NCBI GenBank assembly: GCA_916048095.2
Contig: OU696570.1
Location: 6,005,518-6,069,517, forward strand
Length of the DNA: 64,000 nt
Origin: Sacculina carcini
Taxonomy: Eukaryota > Arthropoda > Thecostraca > Sacculinidae
Reading direction: 5' to 3'
The notes below the pieces were generated by a model. The model was not told the origin of the DNA, searched no databases, and worked only from the letters and a program-made list of their open reading frames with translations. The position numbers and the translations under genes are program-made. Shown piece after piece: positions 23,939 to 35,825 of this stretch (position 1 is the first letter of the stretch; each line of letters begins with the position of its first letter).

Positions 23939-24117
23939 TGTAGCAACCGTCAAACACGCAGACAGAACTGATATAATTACACACACAAGACTCAATGACA
24001 ACACAAGAACATACATACAAGTCAATGACCTCAAACACTACACCGGATTAAAACCCGGCCAACAGATGGCGGTACTAGCGTCGGCCCATAAAATATTGAA
24101 CTGGAAGAGCCCTCACA
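23939..24117 (-). repeat. candidate 5' LTR of the gypsy element (179 bp)
   Basis: Read on the minus strand it runs TGTGAGGGCTC...GGTTGCTACA, followed after one base by TGGTGACCCCGA, a plausible primer binding site (12 bases shared with the tRNA-Trp type). No second LTR exists to confirm the ends. Confidence 0.6.
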
Positions 24118-24988
24118 AATAATGCACGATATTACGAAGTTTTCCATTTTTTTCTATAGGCTCCTTTGTCAGCAATTCAATTTTCAATGGGCTCCTTTGT
24201 TGTAACAATAGACTCCTTTGTTGTTAAACGCTGTGTTAAATCTACCAGTCGTCGGTGGAAATGACATGGTCTTGAATAAACGGTTATATCTTTTGAAATG
24301 TTGACACTACATATTTGAAAAATAGATCATCTTGTAGAAGACAAAATTTCCAATCTGTGGATATATAAAACTGTAAATTCTGTTGAGCAGTTTTCTTCAA
24401 ACCCGTGGCATAAAATCACCAAAATGTGATAAACTCGTTTGTGCACACACACACACAGAATAACGTTTCTATTATTATAGATAGATTAGGTTACTTTATA
24501 TGTTCACAAACAAACAAACCGAGTATTTCATATAGCGCACTAATCAGCAAAAGCGTGATAAACATGTGATAAAGCGATACAAAAGTGATAATAACGTTAA
24601 AACTAAGGTTATTTTTTGGTTACTTCTTTAGGTTACTTTTTCTCGAAAATAAAGTTACTTTTTCTGATTTTTAGGTTACTTTTTTGACAGCCCTTATGAT
24701 TACCATACAAAAATGCATTGAATCATTCTACTCAAAATAGCATTAAACAAGATGCCGTTACAAATCAAAGCAAACATTCATAGAAGTGTGGCCGCAACAC
24801 CGCTGGATTTGCACACATTTGCCATTCAGTCAGCGGAATCATTTTATGCTTGTCTTGTATTCTTGGCAATTGATCTGTTTACAGTGTTTCTGCCTGCCGG
24901 ACAACCAACCACCAGACGCAGCCCGTAATGATCGTTAGCCGCCATTGTTGACGCAGTGTTTTGTCGCGTGGCACATTTGATTTGAAGA
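24118..24988 (+). promoter_or_regulatory. intergenic region and presumed TIPIN promoter
   Basis: Upstream of the TIPIN ATG. The sequence turns GC-richer from about 24885. GCCGCCATTGTTG at 24940-24952 resembles the YY1 binding consensus in reverse, common at TATA-less promoters. The left part has repeats of GGCTCCTTTGTTG and a short CA tract (24447-24460). No TATA box is evident. Confidence 0.35.
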
Positions 24989-27900
24989 ATGGATATTGAT
25001 CTGGACGACTACCTGCAGGCGGACGAGCTGCATGATGGTCGCGATATCGACAAGGTAGCCGAGCATTTGTTTGAGGACCACGATTCAGATGAGCAACGAG
25101 ACGAAGACAACCAAGGCGTCGACACCGCTGCAGATTCCAGGCCAGGTGCACGCGCGTATGTATGTTTGTGTGCATCTGTGTGTGTGTGTTTGAATGTTGT
25201 TTTTGGTGTGGCCAGTAGCGGCGCCAAGGGGGTCTTGGAAGTGCAAAAGCCTCCCTCCCTAAATGTTCCAAGTCCCTCCCTGATTTTCCCCAAAATTCCT
25301 GACCATGAATATTTCGAGTGTAGTTGCTCATATTTCGGCAGGCCCTCGTATTTTTTCTTAACCCCCCAGTCCCCCAGTTCATGTGATATCGTTGGAAGCG
25401 TCCACTGTAATAGCGTATATGGTTGTCAGTTTAGTGTTGTGTGGTCACTCATTTCACCACTTATCCGTTTCCTCTGCATCAATACTCAGTGTAATAACGA
25501 AGTAATTTCTCCATTGTGTTTTACTACAATGCTGGAATTGTTGCTGAATTGCGGGTTATTTGTAATTATTTGTTGTGTGATTGTGTACGGTGCGAGAGAG
25601 AGTGAGACAGATTGTGTGTGACGTGTTAGGCATGGTCCTGCGGTGACGTCTTTTAGGCGCGTGTGGGGTAATGATACCAACGCGCGCCTTTCCGTAAATA
25701 CAGTTTTAGTTTTTTCTACATTAATATTCCGGAGAGTACAGTCTTAGGTACATTTGTACGTATTATGCTTATTATTACCATTAAACAACAGTGTAACCAG
25801 TGGAATGGCATTAGTGCACACATTATACATCGCCACATAACATTCTCCTTTTCCACCGGCGCGCTTGTAACGACGTGTGTGTGTATGTGTGTGCTTAGCC
25901 GACGATGTCGACGTGGATGTCAGTGGCGGCGGTCAGACGCGGAAGAAGCGCGTGATCCGTCCCCAGCCCAAGCTGAACGTTGATCGGTTGCTGGGGACGC
26001 GCGGTCTGGCGGCGCTGCGGCGGTCAATGAGCGCGGTGGCGGTGGCGGGCGGCGGAGGACGCGGCAACGAGCGAGCCGAGCTGCGCGCGCTCATGGTGCG
26101 TCTGGGACACTGGTGCCACCGCCTGTTTCCCAGCCAGCCAATGGACGCCGTGCTCGAGCGAATCGAGAAGATTGGCAAAAGCAAGCAGATGCAGGTAATG
26201 CAGCCACCCAGGACGATGTGAGTTGTTGCGTTGCTGGTATATTATGCGTTAAAATATATTATCAGCAACATCTTGAGACACATACGCACGCATCTTGAGA
26301 CGAATACGGCACACGCTGAGTTGTTCATCTACTGCGACAACTTCCTAGTTTGACTCAAGCGGAGGAATCAATGAACCAACCCGAACCGGGATTGGAATCG
26401 TAAACGTATGTTACACGAGAACTTAGATTTTTGAACGAGGTGTATTATGTTCCTCCAGTTGTGTCGACCTCGATGACTTGAGCAAAGCCACGACGTGGAG
26501 TTGATTCAGGTGTGTGTGCGTGCGCGTGTATGTTAGGTGAACATAAAAAAGATGCGCATGGGCATGGAAGTATGCGCGTCGCAGCGCACTGACGCCACCT
26601 CTGACGTCACCGCCGGCGATGATGACGTCATCAGAGGTGATGCGGCCGTCGACGTGTTCGACGAGCTGATAGCACGTGCGCCCGTCACTCACTCGCTGTC
26701 TGACGCGGCCGATATTTCAGACGGCGACGAATGGCCCAGCGCCGCCGCACGACCGGCCACGACGACTCAACAAGCCCGCGATTCATCACCTCAGACGGCT
26801 CTGTCTCAAGCCCCCGTCAACGAGCAGCAGGTAGAACAATGTGTGCAGTTTGTCAGGCTTGTTATTGTGTTTGTTTTGTCGTTGTTTGTTACTGGTGTGT
26901 TGTTTATGTCCATGTGTCTTCAAACAAGCACCAGCCGAGTTCAGCAGCCAGCAGGGGAGCATGCGCTGGCTTCTTTTTGCTTGGCGGATGGGGCAGTTGG
27001 GTTTAACGCAATTGGAGACACACCGCTCTTACATGTTTCATCGGTCATATTTGTTAATGGAGCTTACTCCACAATGTACACACAACACTAACCTGTAGTG
27101 GTGAACAATTTTAGTTTACACATGAAACTAGCTCATGGACATTTAATTTGTTATTTCAATGTGTTGCATGGACGCTTTTCTTCAGGGGCGTGTCGAGTAA
27201 TTATTACTTATCGCTATACTCCCAATAAAACTCCAAATCAATATAATAAATTATGGAATTACTTTCTTGTTTTCCTGGTTTCTTCTGTCCCTGTGAACAT
27301 AGAATGAAAATTATGTGTATGTGTGGTTGGTATTTGTGGGTATTTCGACGTTTTATCAGCATAATCTGACATTTTACGTTGAAGCAATGGGAAATTATCA
27401 GAAACCTGCACATGCGTAGTATTCAGTAGATACATCAATACTATCTGAGAAAGAATAAAAGGAGTAATGTAATGGAGCAATGTGTTTTCAATTGTAGAGA
27501 ACCTGATGACTGGTGGAATTAATTTCTGGCAATTTCCGCTCGATTGTCGTGTCCATGAACTATCCGTAAATTATTGACCTCTAGTGAATCATCGGTAGCC
27601 TGCGGGACAATTTCGCCCCATTAACACTAGAAGGATAGGAAAATTGCACTACCTAGAACCGGAGCCGTCAATTGACGGCTGCTAATTCAGACCTCTTTTT
27701 TCTTGGCGACTATTTCCTAAAATGAGTCGTGATATACGTTTTCTAGTGAATTAGACAACGCTGAATCCAATGGTGATAATAAAATTAGAATCGAAGGTAA
27801 ATTTAAGAGTCGTAAAATTAATTTGAAAATACCAACTTTTTTGAGAAATAACGAATTTTGCACGTTTGTGCTTTTTACATTTGCTTAATACAGCGTGTAT

Positions 27901-30900
27901 GCCAAATCAAATGAATACATCTTAAATTGTACCTCTTCATAAAACAGGAAATAGAGACACAATAGGAAATTATCGGCCCATCGCTCTGCTGAGCCAGTTC
28001 TCAAAAATAATGGAAGCATTATTTCATAAACGACTGATGAACTATATCGAAAAACAGAAAATCATAAATAACAATCAATTTGGCTTCCATAACAAGAAAA
28101 ATGCGTGTCATACGATTCTGGAAATGGTAAAAAATACGGCACTACCCTATTTGCGCATCGCTCCAAAGTGGCCGTAGCAAAATGGAGGCGGAGCTAAGGC
28201 CCCTTTCACACGAGGCAACTAGTGGCGGACACTAGTGTCCGCCACTAGTTGCCTGCAATGCTTAGCAATGTAGCCTTTCACACGAGGCAACTGCGGTTGT
28301 CGGTGGCGGCAACCGATTTTTTCGGCTGCTCGCTCGGGCAACTAGTGGCGGGCACCGAAGTTGCCGCCACCGCTTGGTTAACATTGTTTCCAATGGGAGC
28401 TTTCACACGATGACACCGAGTGGCGCCACTCAGTAGGATTCAGCGTGCATTCAGCGCGTGCAATATGATCTAGCACGCCTTCAGTGCTGTTTCAGTGTAT
28501 TGAGTGAGTGTATTCAGGGGTAGTTGAGAAATTCAGGGGTGTTGAGAAATTGGAATGGACCAAGTTGATTGCCCTGATATTTATATCACGGCAATCAACT
28601 TGGTCAACTTTATTCTATCAATTATAATTGATAGAATAAATACTATGAAATAAATACTATAAAATAGATAGGGTAGTTTTCCTCCGTGTTTATTCATATA
28701 AATTTCAATGGAATTTCTCAACTCACTATACTTTTTTTTTAAGATTGTTCGTATTTCTTCACCATTAACGCCAAAATCATCCCTGCCTCCACTGTTACCA
28801 TATTTACAACTAAAATAAACCAACTTGGATAACACCTGGCAATTGATTCTGACACCTTCAATTTATATTCAAGCTTAATAAAAGTGGCTTTAATATCGTA
28901 TAGTCAGACTTGGAATCCAATTTGTTGGCTAGAGACTACGGGATTTAATAAGTATTATTGTTAATTATAACAAATTAATTATTAAGGTTAGAACCTTGAA
29001 TTCATAATCTGCAAAAACATGCTCGTATGCAATACTTTTATTTCTCCTCACTTGAATTATATTGTATTATAGACCTTTCTCGTGCATACAGGCTACGGGT
29101 TCCGAAACAATCCATTTCGGCTTATGCCTTACAATTGTATTGAATTTTGAGTTTGTATTTGTGTGACACTAGTGGCGGACACTAGTTGCCTCCTGTGAAA
29201 GGAGCCTCACAGCCGCGTTCCGTTAAATACGATACTGGCGCTCTCTAACGGTGGAAAGTGTAACTAACCTAACCATCCCAACCTAACCTAACAACGAAAA
29301 TGCATTTGTCGAAAATAACACCAGAACAGTGCGTTGATTAGGTGTGATAAATACAGGGTGTTCCAAAAGAAACAGTGCACTGAACACGAGAAAGGATATT
29401 TATACATTTAAAATGTTTAAATGTAGTTGAAAATGTTTTCCCAAAAGATTTTAAATATTTTATTTAGATAATTTAGTTATCTAATTTTAGATATTTATAT
29501 TAAATATTCTTTTGTTTCAGGGAAAATGGTGCTTACCTTACAAGAAAGGATATTTATTGTTGAAAATGTTCTCCGAGATGGTGGCAAATTCACAAAAGAA
29601 GTGCAAGAGTTAGAAAAATTTGGTGCAGAACGTTTGCCGCATCGAAATTGTGTTTCCGCTTTGTTGCATAAGTTCAAAGAAACTGGAAGTGTTCAAGACA
29701 AACCCAAAAGTGGCCGCCCAAAAGTCGTTACAGATACAGTATTACAGAATGTTACCAACAAACTTCAGAGGAGCCCACGAAAGTCTTTGAGGCGTTTGTC
29801 TCAAGAAACTAGGATATCTCTAACATCAACTCACCGAGCAGTGCATCAACTTAAATTCTTACGGCTCGTGTCAGTATGGCTGCAGCTGGTGATGTCTTTG
29901 GGGATCGTGCGATCTCTCGTGGTTTGTGGCCACCTCGATCACCGGATTTAACACCTCCTGACTTTTATTTGTGGGGCAAATTGAACGGCTCAGTGTATGC
30001 AGACAATCCTCGAACTACGGATGAGCTGAAGCAGAAAATAACAAGTGTTATTCAAAACATCAAACCTGATGAACTTGAGTGTGTTTTTCAAAGCATGCAG
30101 CGTCGCGCTCGTTTATGTCTGCAGGTGAATGGCGCACACTTTCAACAGTTATTGTAGATCATATCTTACTGCACGAGTCAATCCTCAATCGTACTTTAGT
30201 TGATAAGGTATTAGATTTGTGAATATTTGCAATAAATAGTATGTTTCTGTGAGTTTTGTTTCTTTGGATTATTAGCATATTCCTACTGCACTGTTTCTTT
30301 TGGAACACCCTGTATAACTTTCAAAAGGTAATATTGCAATAATAAATGTTACTTAGGTATATTTCTTATTGTTTTGTCTGCGAGAAATCGAAATATCTAG
30401 AAATAATTCAAAAATATTAAAAATTGGTCACTAGAAGAGCCTTAATCATCTTTGAAAAGTTGTTCTTTGTCGGAACGTAATTTTTGAATTAGTACATTGA
30501 AGAACATCGGAATCCCAGTACATAAAATCGAGCTAAACCAGCATATTTCTAATTCTAAGTGAAGCAATTAATGTCTAAGGTTTTATTAACACTCCGATTA
30601 AATCAATAAACATATATTTCTATTTTCCAGACTGTCTAAAACACGCCAAAGAGCCATAGATATCATGTTTAGAAAAAGGCTCGAACGATCATCTCAAAAC
30701 GACAACAACAATCTAGGCTACTTTACGCTTTGAAATTCACTAAATTCTAAGCAACGCGCAGAGAAATTGAAGCGTTGCACTCATTCCCTGCAATAACGGC
30801 TTACAAAAGCTCACAAATTTCTTGCCATACTGAGCGGAGCCCCATCCCTCTCGGCGCGCCTGGGTTAATCCGGTGGGCGGAGCCTATTTAGCTTAGGTTC

Positions 30901-32833
30901 ACTTTGGAGCGATGCGCAAAACGGTGGGTCCCAAAAATACAATAGATGAATTTGAAGAACAATTTTATACTATTTGTATTTTCTTACATATCAAAAAAGC
31001 TTTTGACACTCTAGACCACCAGATTTAAAAAATAATACTTTTGTTACGGCATTCGCGGAGTATGCCATGACTCGCTTAGTAGCTATCTATCAAACAGACG
31101 TCAATTTGTTACTGTGAATGGACGGTATTCTGAAGAGCTAGAAGTGGCATGTGGTGTTCCACAGGGGTGAATTTTAGGACCAATTTTGTTCATACTGTAC
31201 ATCAATGGCTTTTATCAAGCAGTAGAGTCTTAAAAAAACACTCCGTTTGCCGACGACACTAGCTTGTTTTTTACCGGAAAATATTTGAAGCAGCTATGTA
31301 AACCAACCAACGGAGAACTATCAGAAATTTCACACTGGCTAGAAAGTAACAAACTAACATTGAACACCAAAAAAACTGAATATATAATGTTGTCATTACG
31401 GAAGAATCTCTCCCAGTGGCCGATTAAAATGTGCGGCGAAGAAATATGCAAAGTTGACAAAACGAAATTTCTGGGAGTAATCATAGATAGTAAATTGAAT
31501 TGGCGGGAACACATTTCGATTATCACAAAAAACTGTGGACGGTTAATTTTTTCCTAAGAAAAGGAAAAAACTTCATTAATTTACAGACCAAAAACAATTT
31601 ATAACACATTTTTTAAACCTCATATACTGTATTGCTGCGAGGCATGGGGAAATACCTGTCCAACTCATTAAAAATTGGAAATTGCACAAAAACAAGCGAT
31701 GCATACTATTACAAATTCACATCACCGATATCACACTGAGCCTGAATAAAAAAATCAACCTTCTAAACTTCAAGGACACGGTCAGGCTATGTAACGTCAC
31801 AAAATTATTCCAAGCATTTCACAACAAACTACCGGTGAATTTGCAAGGAAAATTCGAATTGAACAAGCGACACCCAATAAAATTGTATGCCACGAAGTCA
31901 CGGACAAAATATATAATTATGAATTTCTTTCACACTTCAATAATTTACTACGCATTCAGAAAAGAAGTTACTAGCAAGTTACTAGTTACTAAAGAAGTTA
32001 GCGTTGCACAAATGCAATGCAACATCTCGTTGCTTCCGTGCTGTCGTCGCTATTAATAAGCGCTATTTCTCACAGCTTTTTTGACTTGTATTTGTGTGTA
32101 GTGTGGTTTGTTTGTATTTTTATCATCGAATGTTATTTGTTTGTTGAGTTTGTTTTAGTTTTTCGTCACAATACAATACGTGCCATCCCAAATGACAGCC
32201 GTCAATTGACGGATCTGGTCCTTCTAGGTAGTTTTCTTTCTATAGCAAAAACTATTAATGCCAGACAACTTATAGTTTGCCAATATGTTCATTTTACCAA
32301 AAAGTCAGGATAATACATGTAACTGTAGCCAGTGAAACATTATTTGAGACTGAAATTTGAATAGCCGTCAATTGACGGATCCGGTCCTTCTAGTGTGATA
32401 TGGCACCTGAAATGAGTAGCACTGTAGCAGTGCTGGTGTGACGGTTTTGCAGGCAATCACGGCGCAGCAGCGTGACCGCATCAACCGCAACCGGCAACTG
32501 GCACAATTGCGACGCATGCGCGCCAAATTCGCATCCAGCAACGCGCCGGTCTCCAGTGACGATACTGTAGCAGCGGTCGTCGCAAGCGCAGACCCGCAGA
32601 CTGCTGACGATGGTGACATGGCTGTCAACACTGCCGCTGACGAGCTGACAGAGGCGCGTGCGATTGACGAAGTGGCGGCGCTGTGTTCTGGTGATGCGGT
32701 CAGGGATCATCAAGGCGTCGCGGCATTAGACGAATGTTGGCAGTTGAAACCTCAAACAAAAAAGTCGACGCGGGATGAAACAGAAGAGGTACCCATGCCA
32801 AGCAAGTGCGTTAAACTTCATGAGTTTTATTGA
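24989..32833 (+). CDS. TIPIN: TIPIN, TIMELESS-interacting protein (Swi3/Csm3 family)
   Basis: TIPIN pairs with TIMELESS in the fork protection complex, which stabilises stalled replication forks and helps checkpoint signalling in the nucleus. Exons: 24989-25145, 25899-26194, 26537-26830, 32453-32833; phases join cleanly (about 375 residues; human 301). Exon 1 is acidic (MDIDLDDYLQADE). Exon 2 and the start of exon 3 hold the Swi3 domain (KKRVIRPQPKLNVDRLLGTR, GLAALRR, LGHWCHRLFPSQPMDAVLER, IEKIGKSKQMQ, VNIKKMRMGM). Exon 3 is Asp/Ala-rich. Exon 4 starts with the conserved AQQRDRINRNRQLAQLRR helix. A GT at 32789 could be a donor to a further exon; otherwise translation stops at 32831-32833. The exon 1 donor (GTGCAC) was chosen for phase. 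Intron 3 (5.6 kb) is filled with transposons. Confidence 0.93.
28214..28253. repeat. perfect 40-bp palindrome
   Basis: Equal to its own reverse complement over all 40 bases (starts GGCAACTAGTGGCGGACACT). It lies just inside the MITE terminus. Confidence 0.95.
28558..28640. repeat. two adjacent palindromes (48 bp and 32 bp)
   Basis: 28558-28605: 16-bp arms GACCAAGTTGATTGCC and inverse, with a further paired core (TGATAT/ATATCA), one C:C mismatch on each side of the core. 28609-28640: perfect 32-bp palindrome starting TTTATTCTATCAATTA. Confidence 0.95.
29354..30312 (+). mobile_element. Tc1/mariner-type element, internally deleted (959 bp)
   Basis: Terminal inverted repeats CAGGGTGTTCCAAAAGAAAC and its inverse lie at the two ends, each flanked by TA (29352-29353, 30313-30314). 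A full-length relative would be about 1.3 kb. Confidence 0.95.
29526..30157 (+). pseudogene. Tc1/mariner-type transposase with catalytic centre deleted
   Basis: The N-terminal helix-turn-helix region is intact for about 110 residues (ERIFIVENVLRDGGKFTKEV ... KSGRPKVVTDTVLQNV). The protein then jumps, with a frameshift near 29870, to the C-terminal part (GLWPPRSPDLTPPDFYLWGK), which holds the third catalytic Asp. The region with the first two Asp residues is missing. Confidence 0.9.
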
Positions 32834-33264
32834 TAATTTTGCTGTGTCCAACGGGTTTTGTCATGCTCCGTTCGTTGTGATACAATATAGTTGTTATTTG
32901 TGTTGTTGGTGTTCGCTGGATGGTGGAACGAGAGCGGAATCTTTACAATTCGCTCTCGTGATGTGGTCAAGTCAGTGAATGAAGTACACTACGGTACGAT
33001 TGGTTTTTCATGATTCGTACCAAACTAAACATTTCTTGTCGCACTTTCGTATCATACCTCAATTTTTCAATTGGTATGATATGATATTGATATGATATGG
33101 TACAATTGTTTGTACCATAATGTACATGTTTGTACTACCGCGCCATACAAACAATCATGCCGTGATTTCGTAAATTCGGCAACCATTTTCATATGGTCCC
33201 AATCGGTGTTTACTATCCACATATATAGACATATATTGTTGTTTGAGAGTGACATAGCTCTTAA
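32834..33264. other. region downstream of TIPIN exon 4
   Basis: No gene recognised. A GGTATGATATGATATTGATA repeat and its near-inverse occur around 33040-33110. No clear poly(A) signal close to the TIPIN stop. Confidence 0.4.
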
Positions 33265-33300
33265 TCTATATATATAAAAGAGATCCTCTGTGTGTCTGTC

Positions 33301-33331
<31 letters not shown>

Positions 33332-33899
33332 TCGACCCTCCTTGGTCCATTTTCTATCAGCTATTATTCGGCCACCACTCAGCCTACCCGCTAACAATTT
33401 ATACCATCACGTTGGAAATTTTCTTGTCTACACTTTAGATTAAATTTTAAATTTCAAAAATGAAATCAAAAAAAGTTATAGCGGTGAAAAGACAAAATGA
33501 ACCCTGAAAAATGCGAAAATTGTGGTCAATGCTCTGCCATCTACTCCTCATAAACCAGAAATGGTACAGCCAAACAGATTATACCACTGTGTAGAGAATT
33601 TTCTGTTCTACAAGATAGGTTATAATTCATATCCGAAAATAGAACATAAAAGATGTAAACATGACAAAATTTCAATCTATATTCAAAATTATATTTATAC
33701 TCCACGCGTCCGATTTTCTATACTTTTTTCTCTATGTATCAAAAACTAATTATCACACAACTAAATAAATAATACCATCATGCTGGGAATTTGGTTTGCT
33801 ACAACACGGTATAATTTTTAATTTTCCAAAGTGTATTGAAAAAAAGTTACGGCGGTGTGAAGTCAAAATGACAAAGTCAAAAATGCAAAATTAGCACTG

Positions 33900-35786
33900 G
33901 AAACCGTGAATGTTTTGGTAAATATTCCCCTATCTATTCCTCATAAACCAGCAATGGTACAGCTATAAAAATTATACTATTGTGTAGATAATTTTGTGTT
34001 CTACAAGAAAAGTTATAATTTATACCCACAAATGATACAAAAAATGTGTAAAATTGGCAAAATTGTCAAATACATCCAAAATTACACTTGATCACCGGGC
34101 GCCTAAATTAATTCATTTTTCTACCTATTTCTCAGGAACTATTTGTCACACATTAAAATAAATTATATCATCGTGCTGGAAATTGTATTTTTTAAAATGC
34201 GGTATAATTCTTAATTTTCCAAAGTGTATCTGAAGGAAGTGACGGCGGTGTAAAGTCAAAAGGACATATTGCCAATTTGACAGCTATTATGCGCACTTGC
34301 GATTACACAGGAATATACTACTGTGTAGAGAATTTTGTGTTCTACAAGAAAAGGTGTAATTTATACCCACAAATGATACAAAAAACGTGTAAAATTGGCA
34401 AAATTCTCAAATACATCCAAAATTACACTTGAACACCGGGTGACTACAATTTATTCATTTTTATACCCATTTCTCAGGAACTGTTTGTCATACATTAAAA
34501 TTAATTATACCATCGTGCTAGAAATTTTGTTTTCTACAATACGGTATAATTTTTAATTTTCCAAAGTGTATCTGAAGGAAGTTACGGCGGTGTAAAGTCA
34601 AATTGTCATGTTGCCAATTTGACAGCTATTATGCGCACTTGCGATTACACATGAATATACACTGATTTAATTTCACTGAAGTCCAATCATAATTTACGCA
34701 CTTGCGATTACACAGGAATATACTACTGTGTAGATAATTTTGTGTTCTACAAGATAAGCTATAATTTATACCCACAAATGATACAAAAAACGTGTAAAAT
34801 TGGCAAAATTCTCAAATACATCCAAAATTTCACTTGAACACCGGCCGAATAAAATTAATTAATTTTTCTACTATTTCTCAGTAACTATTTGTTAAACATA
34901 AAAATAAATTATACCATCGTGCTAGAAATCTTGTTTTCTACAATACGGTATAATTTGTAATTTTACAAAGTGTATCTGAAGGAAGTTACGGCGGTGTAAA
35001 GTCAAATTATCATGTTGCCAATTTGACAGCTATTATGCGCACTTGCGATTACACAGGAATATACACTGATTAAATTTCACTGAAGTCCAATCACAATTTA
35101 CGCACTTGCGATTACACAGGAATATACTACTGTGTAGAGAATTTTGTGTTCTACAAGATAAGCTATAATTTATACCCACAAATGATACAAAAAACGTGTA
35201 AAATTGGCAAAATTCTCAAATACATCCAAAATTACACTTGAACACCGGGCGACTAAAATTAATTCATTTTTCTACCTATTTCTCAGGAACTATTTGTTAC
35301 ACATAAAAATAAATTATACCATCGTGCTAGAAATTTTGTTTTCTACAATACGGTATAATTTGTAATTTTGCAAAGTGTATCTAAAGGAAGTTACGGCGGT
35401 GTAAATTCAAAAGGACATATTGCCAATTTGACAGCTATTATGCGCACTTGCGATTACACAGGAATATACTACTATGTAGATAATTTTGTGTTCTACAAGA
35501 TAAGCTATAATTTATACCCACAAATGATACAAAAAACGTGTAAAATTGGCAAAATTCTCAAATACATCCAAAATTACACTTGAACACCGGGTGACTAAAA
35601 TTTATTCATTTTTCTACCCATTTCTCAGGAACTGTTTGTCATACATTAAAATTAATTATACCATCGTGCTAGAAATTTTGTTTTCTACAACACGGTATTA
35701 TTCTTAATTTTCCAAAGTGTATCTGAATTTTCCAAAGTGTATCTGAAGTGTTATGAATTGCTCCGCACAACGGGCGGGTTTTAATG

Positions 35787-35825
<39 letters not shown>

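Larger units (their letters stand above)
20021..24117 (-). mobile_element. Ty3/gypsy-like LTR retrotransposon, 3'-truncated and decayed
   Basis: On the minus strand in order: candidate 5' LTR (23939-24117), gag-protease (about 23910-22500), RT (about 22500-21944), RNase H and integrase (21943-20021). The 3' LTR is absent; the element ends at a junction with Helitron sequence. It carries several stops and frameshifts. Confidence 0.9.
28198..29206. mobile_element. MITE-like element with palindromic termini (about 1 kb)
   Basis: The ends match in inverse: GGCCCCTTTCACACGAGGCA on the left, and the reverse of the right end reads GGCTCCTTTCACAGGAGGCA, both followed by ACTAGTG repeats. Flanks TAA and TCA may be a decayed 3-bp duplication of Harbinger type. 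No transposase. Confidence 0.7.
28138..30932. mobile_element. DNA transposon with 8-bp target duplication (hAT- or P-like), carrying nested elements
   Basis: AAAAATAC occurs on both sides (28130-28137 and 30933-30940) and deleting one copy with the insert restores the RT frame. Inner inverted repeats share TTTGCGCATCGCTCCAAAGTG (28150-28170; reversed at 30900-30920). No transposase of its own is visible. It contains the MITE at 28198-29206 and the mariner-like element at 29354-30312. The 8-bp duplication suits hAT or P families. Confidence 0.85.
27930..32010 (+). pseudogene. non-LTR retrotransposon RT, interrupted
   Basis: 27930-28137 reads TIGNYRPIALLSQFSKIMEA and NNNQFGFHNKKNACHTILEM, RT fingers motifs. 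30933 onwards continues TIDEFEEQ, HIKKAFDTLDHQ, VTVNGRYSEELEVACGVPQG, FADDTSLFF (YADD-type box), LTLNTKKTEYIML and TKFLGVIIDSKLNWREHI, then a decayed C-terminus. It is cut by the element at 28138-30932; joining the flanks restores LEMVKN|TIDEF in frame. Several stop codons are present. Confidence 0.9.
27625..32395. mobile_element. possible TIR element enclosing nested insertions in TIPIN intron 3
   Basis: The left end CACTAGAAGGA (27625) and right end TCCTTCTAGTG (to 32395) are inverted repeats, each followed inward by the palindrome CCGTCAATTGACGG. A third copy of that motif with CCTTCTAG lies at 32190-32232. TTAA precedes the left end but not the right, so the class is uncertain. Confidence 0.5.

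Noticed and set aside
25206-25621. Extended exon 1 ORF of TIPIN to 25621
   Set aside because: Residues after the donor at 25145 are low-complexity and unlike the family; the phase of exon 2 fits splicing at 25145.
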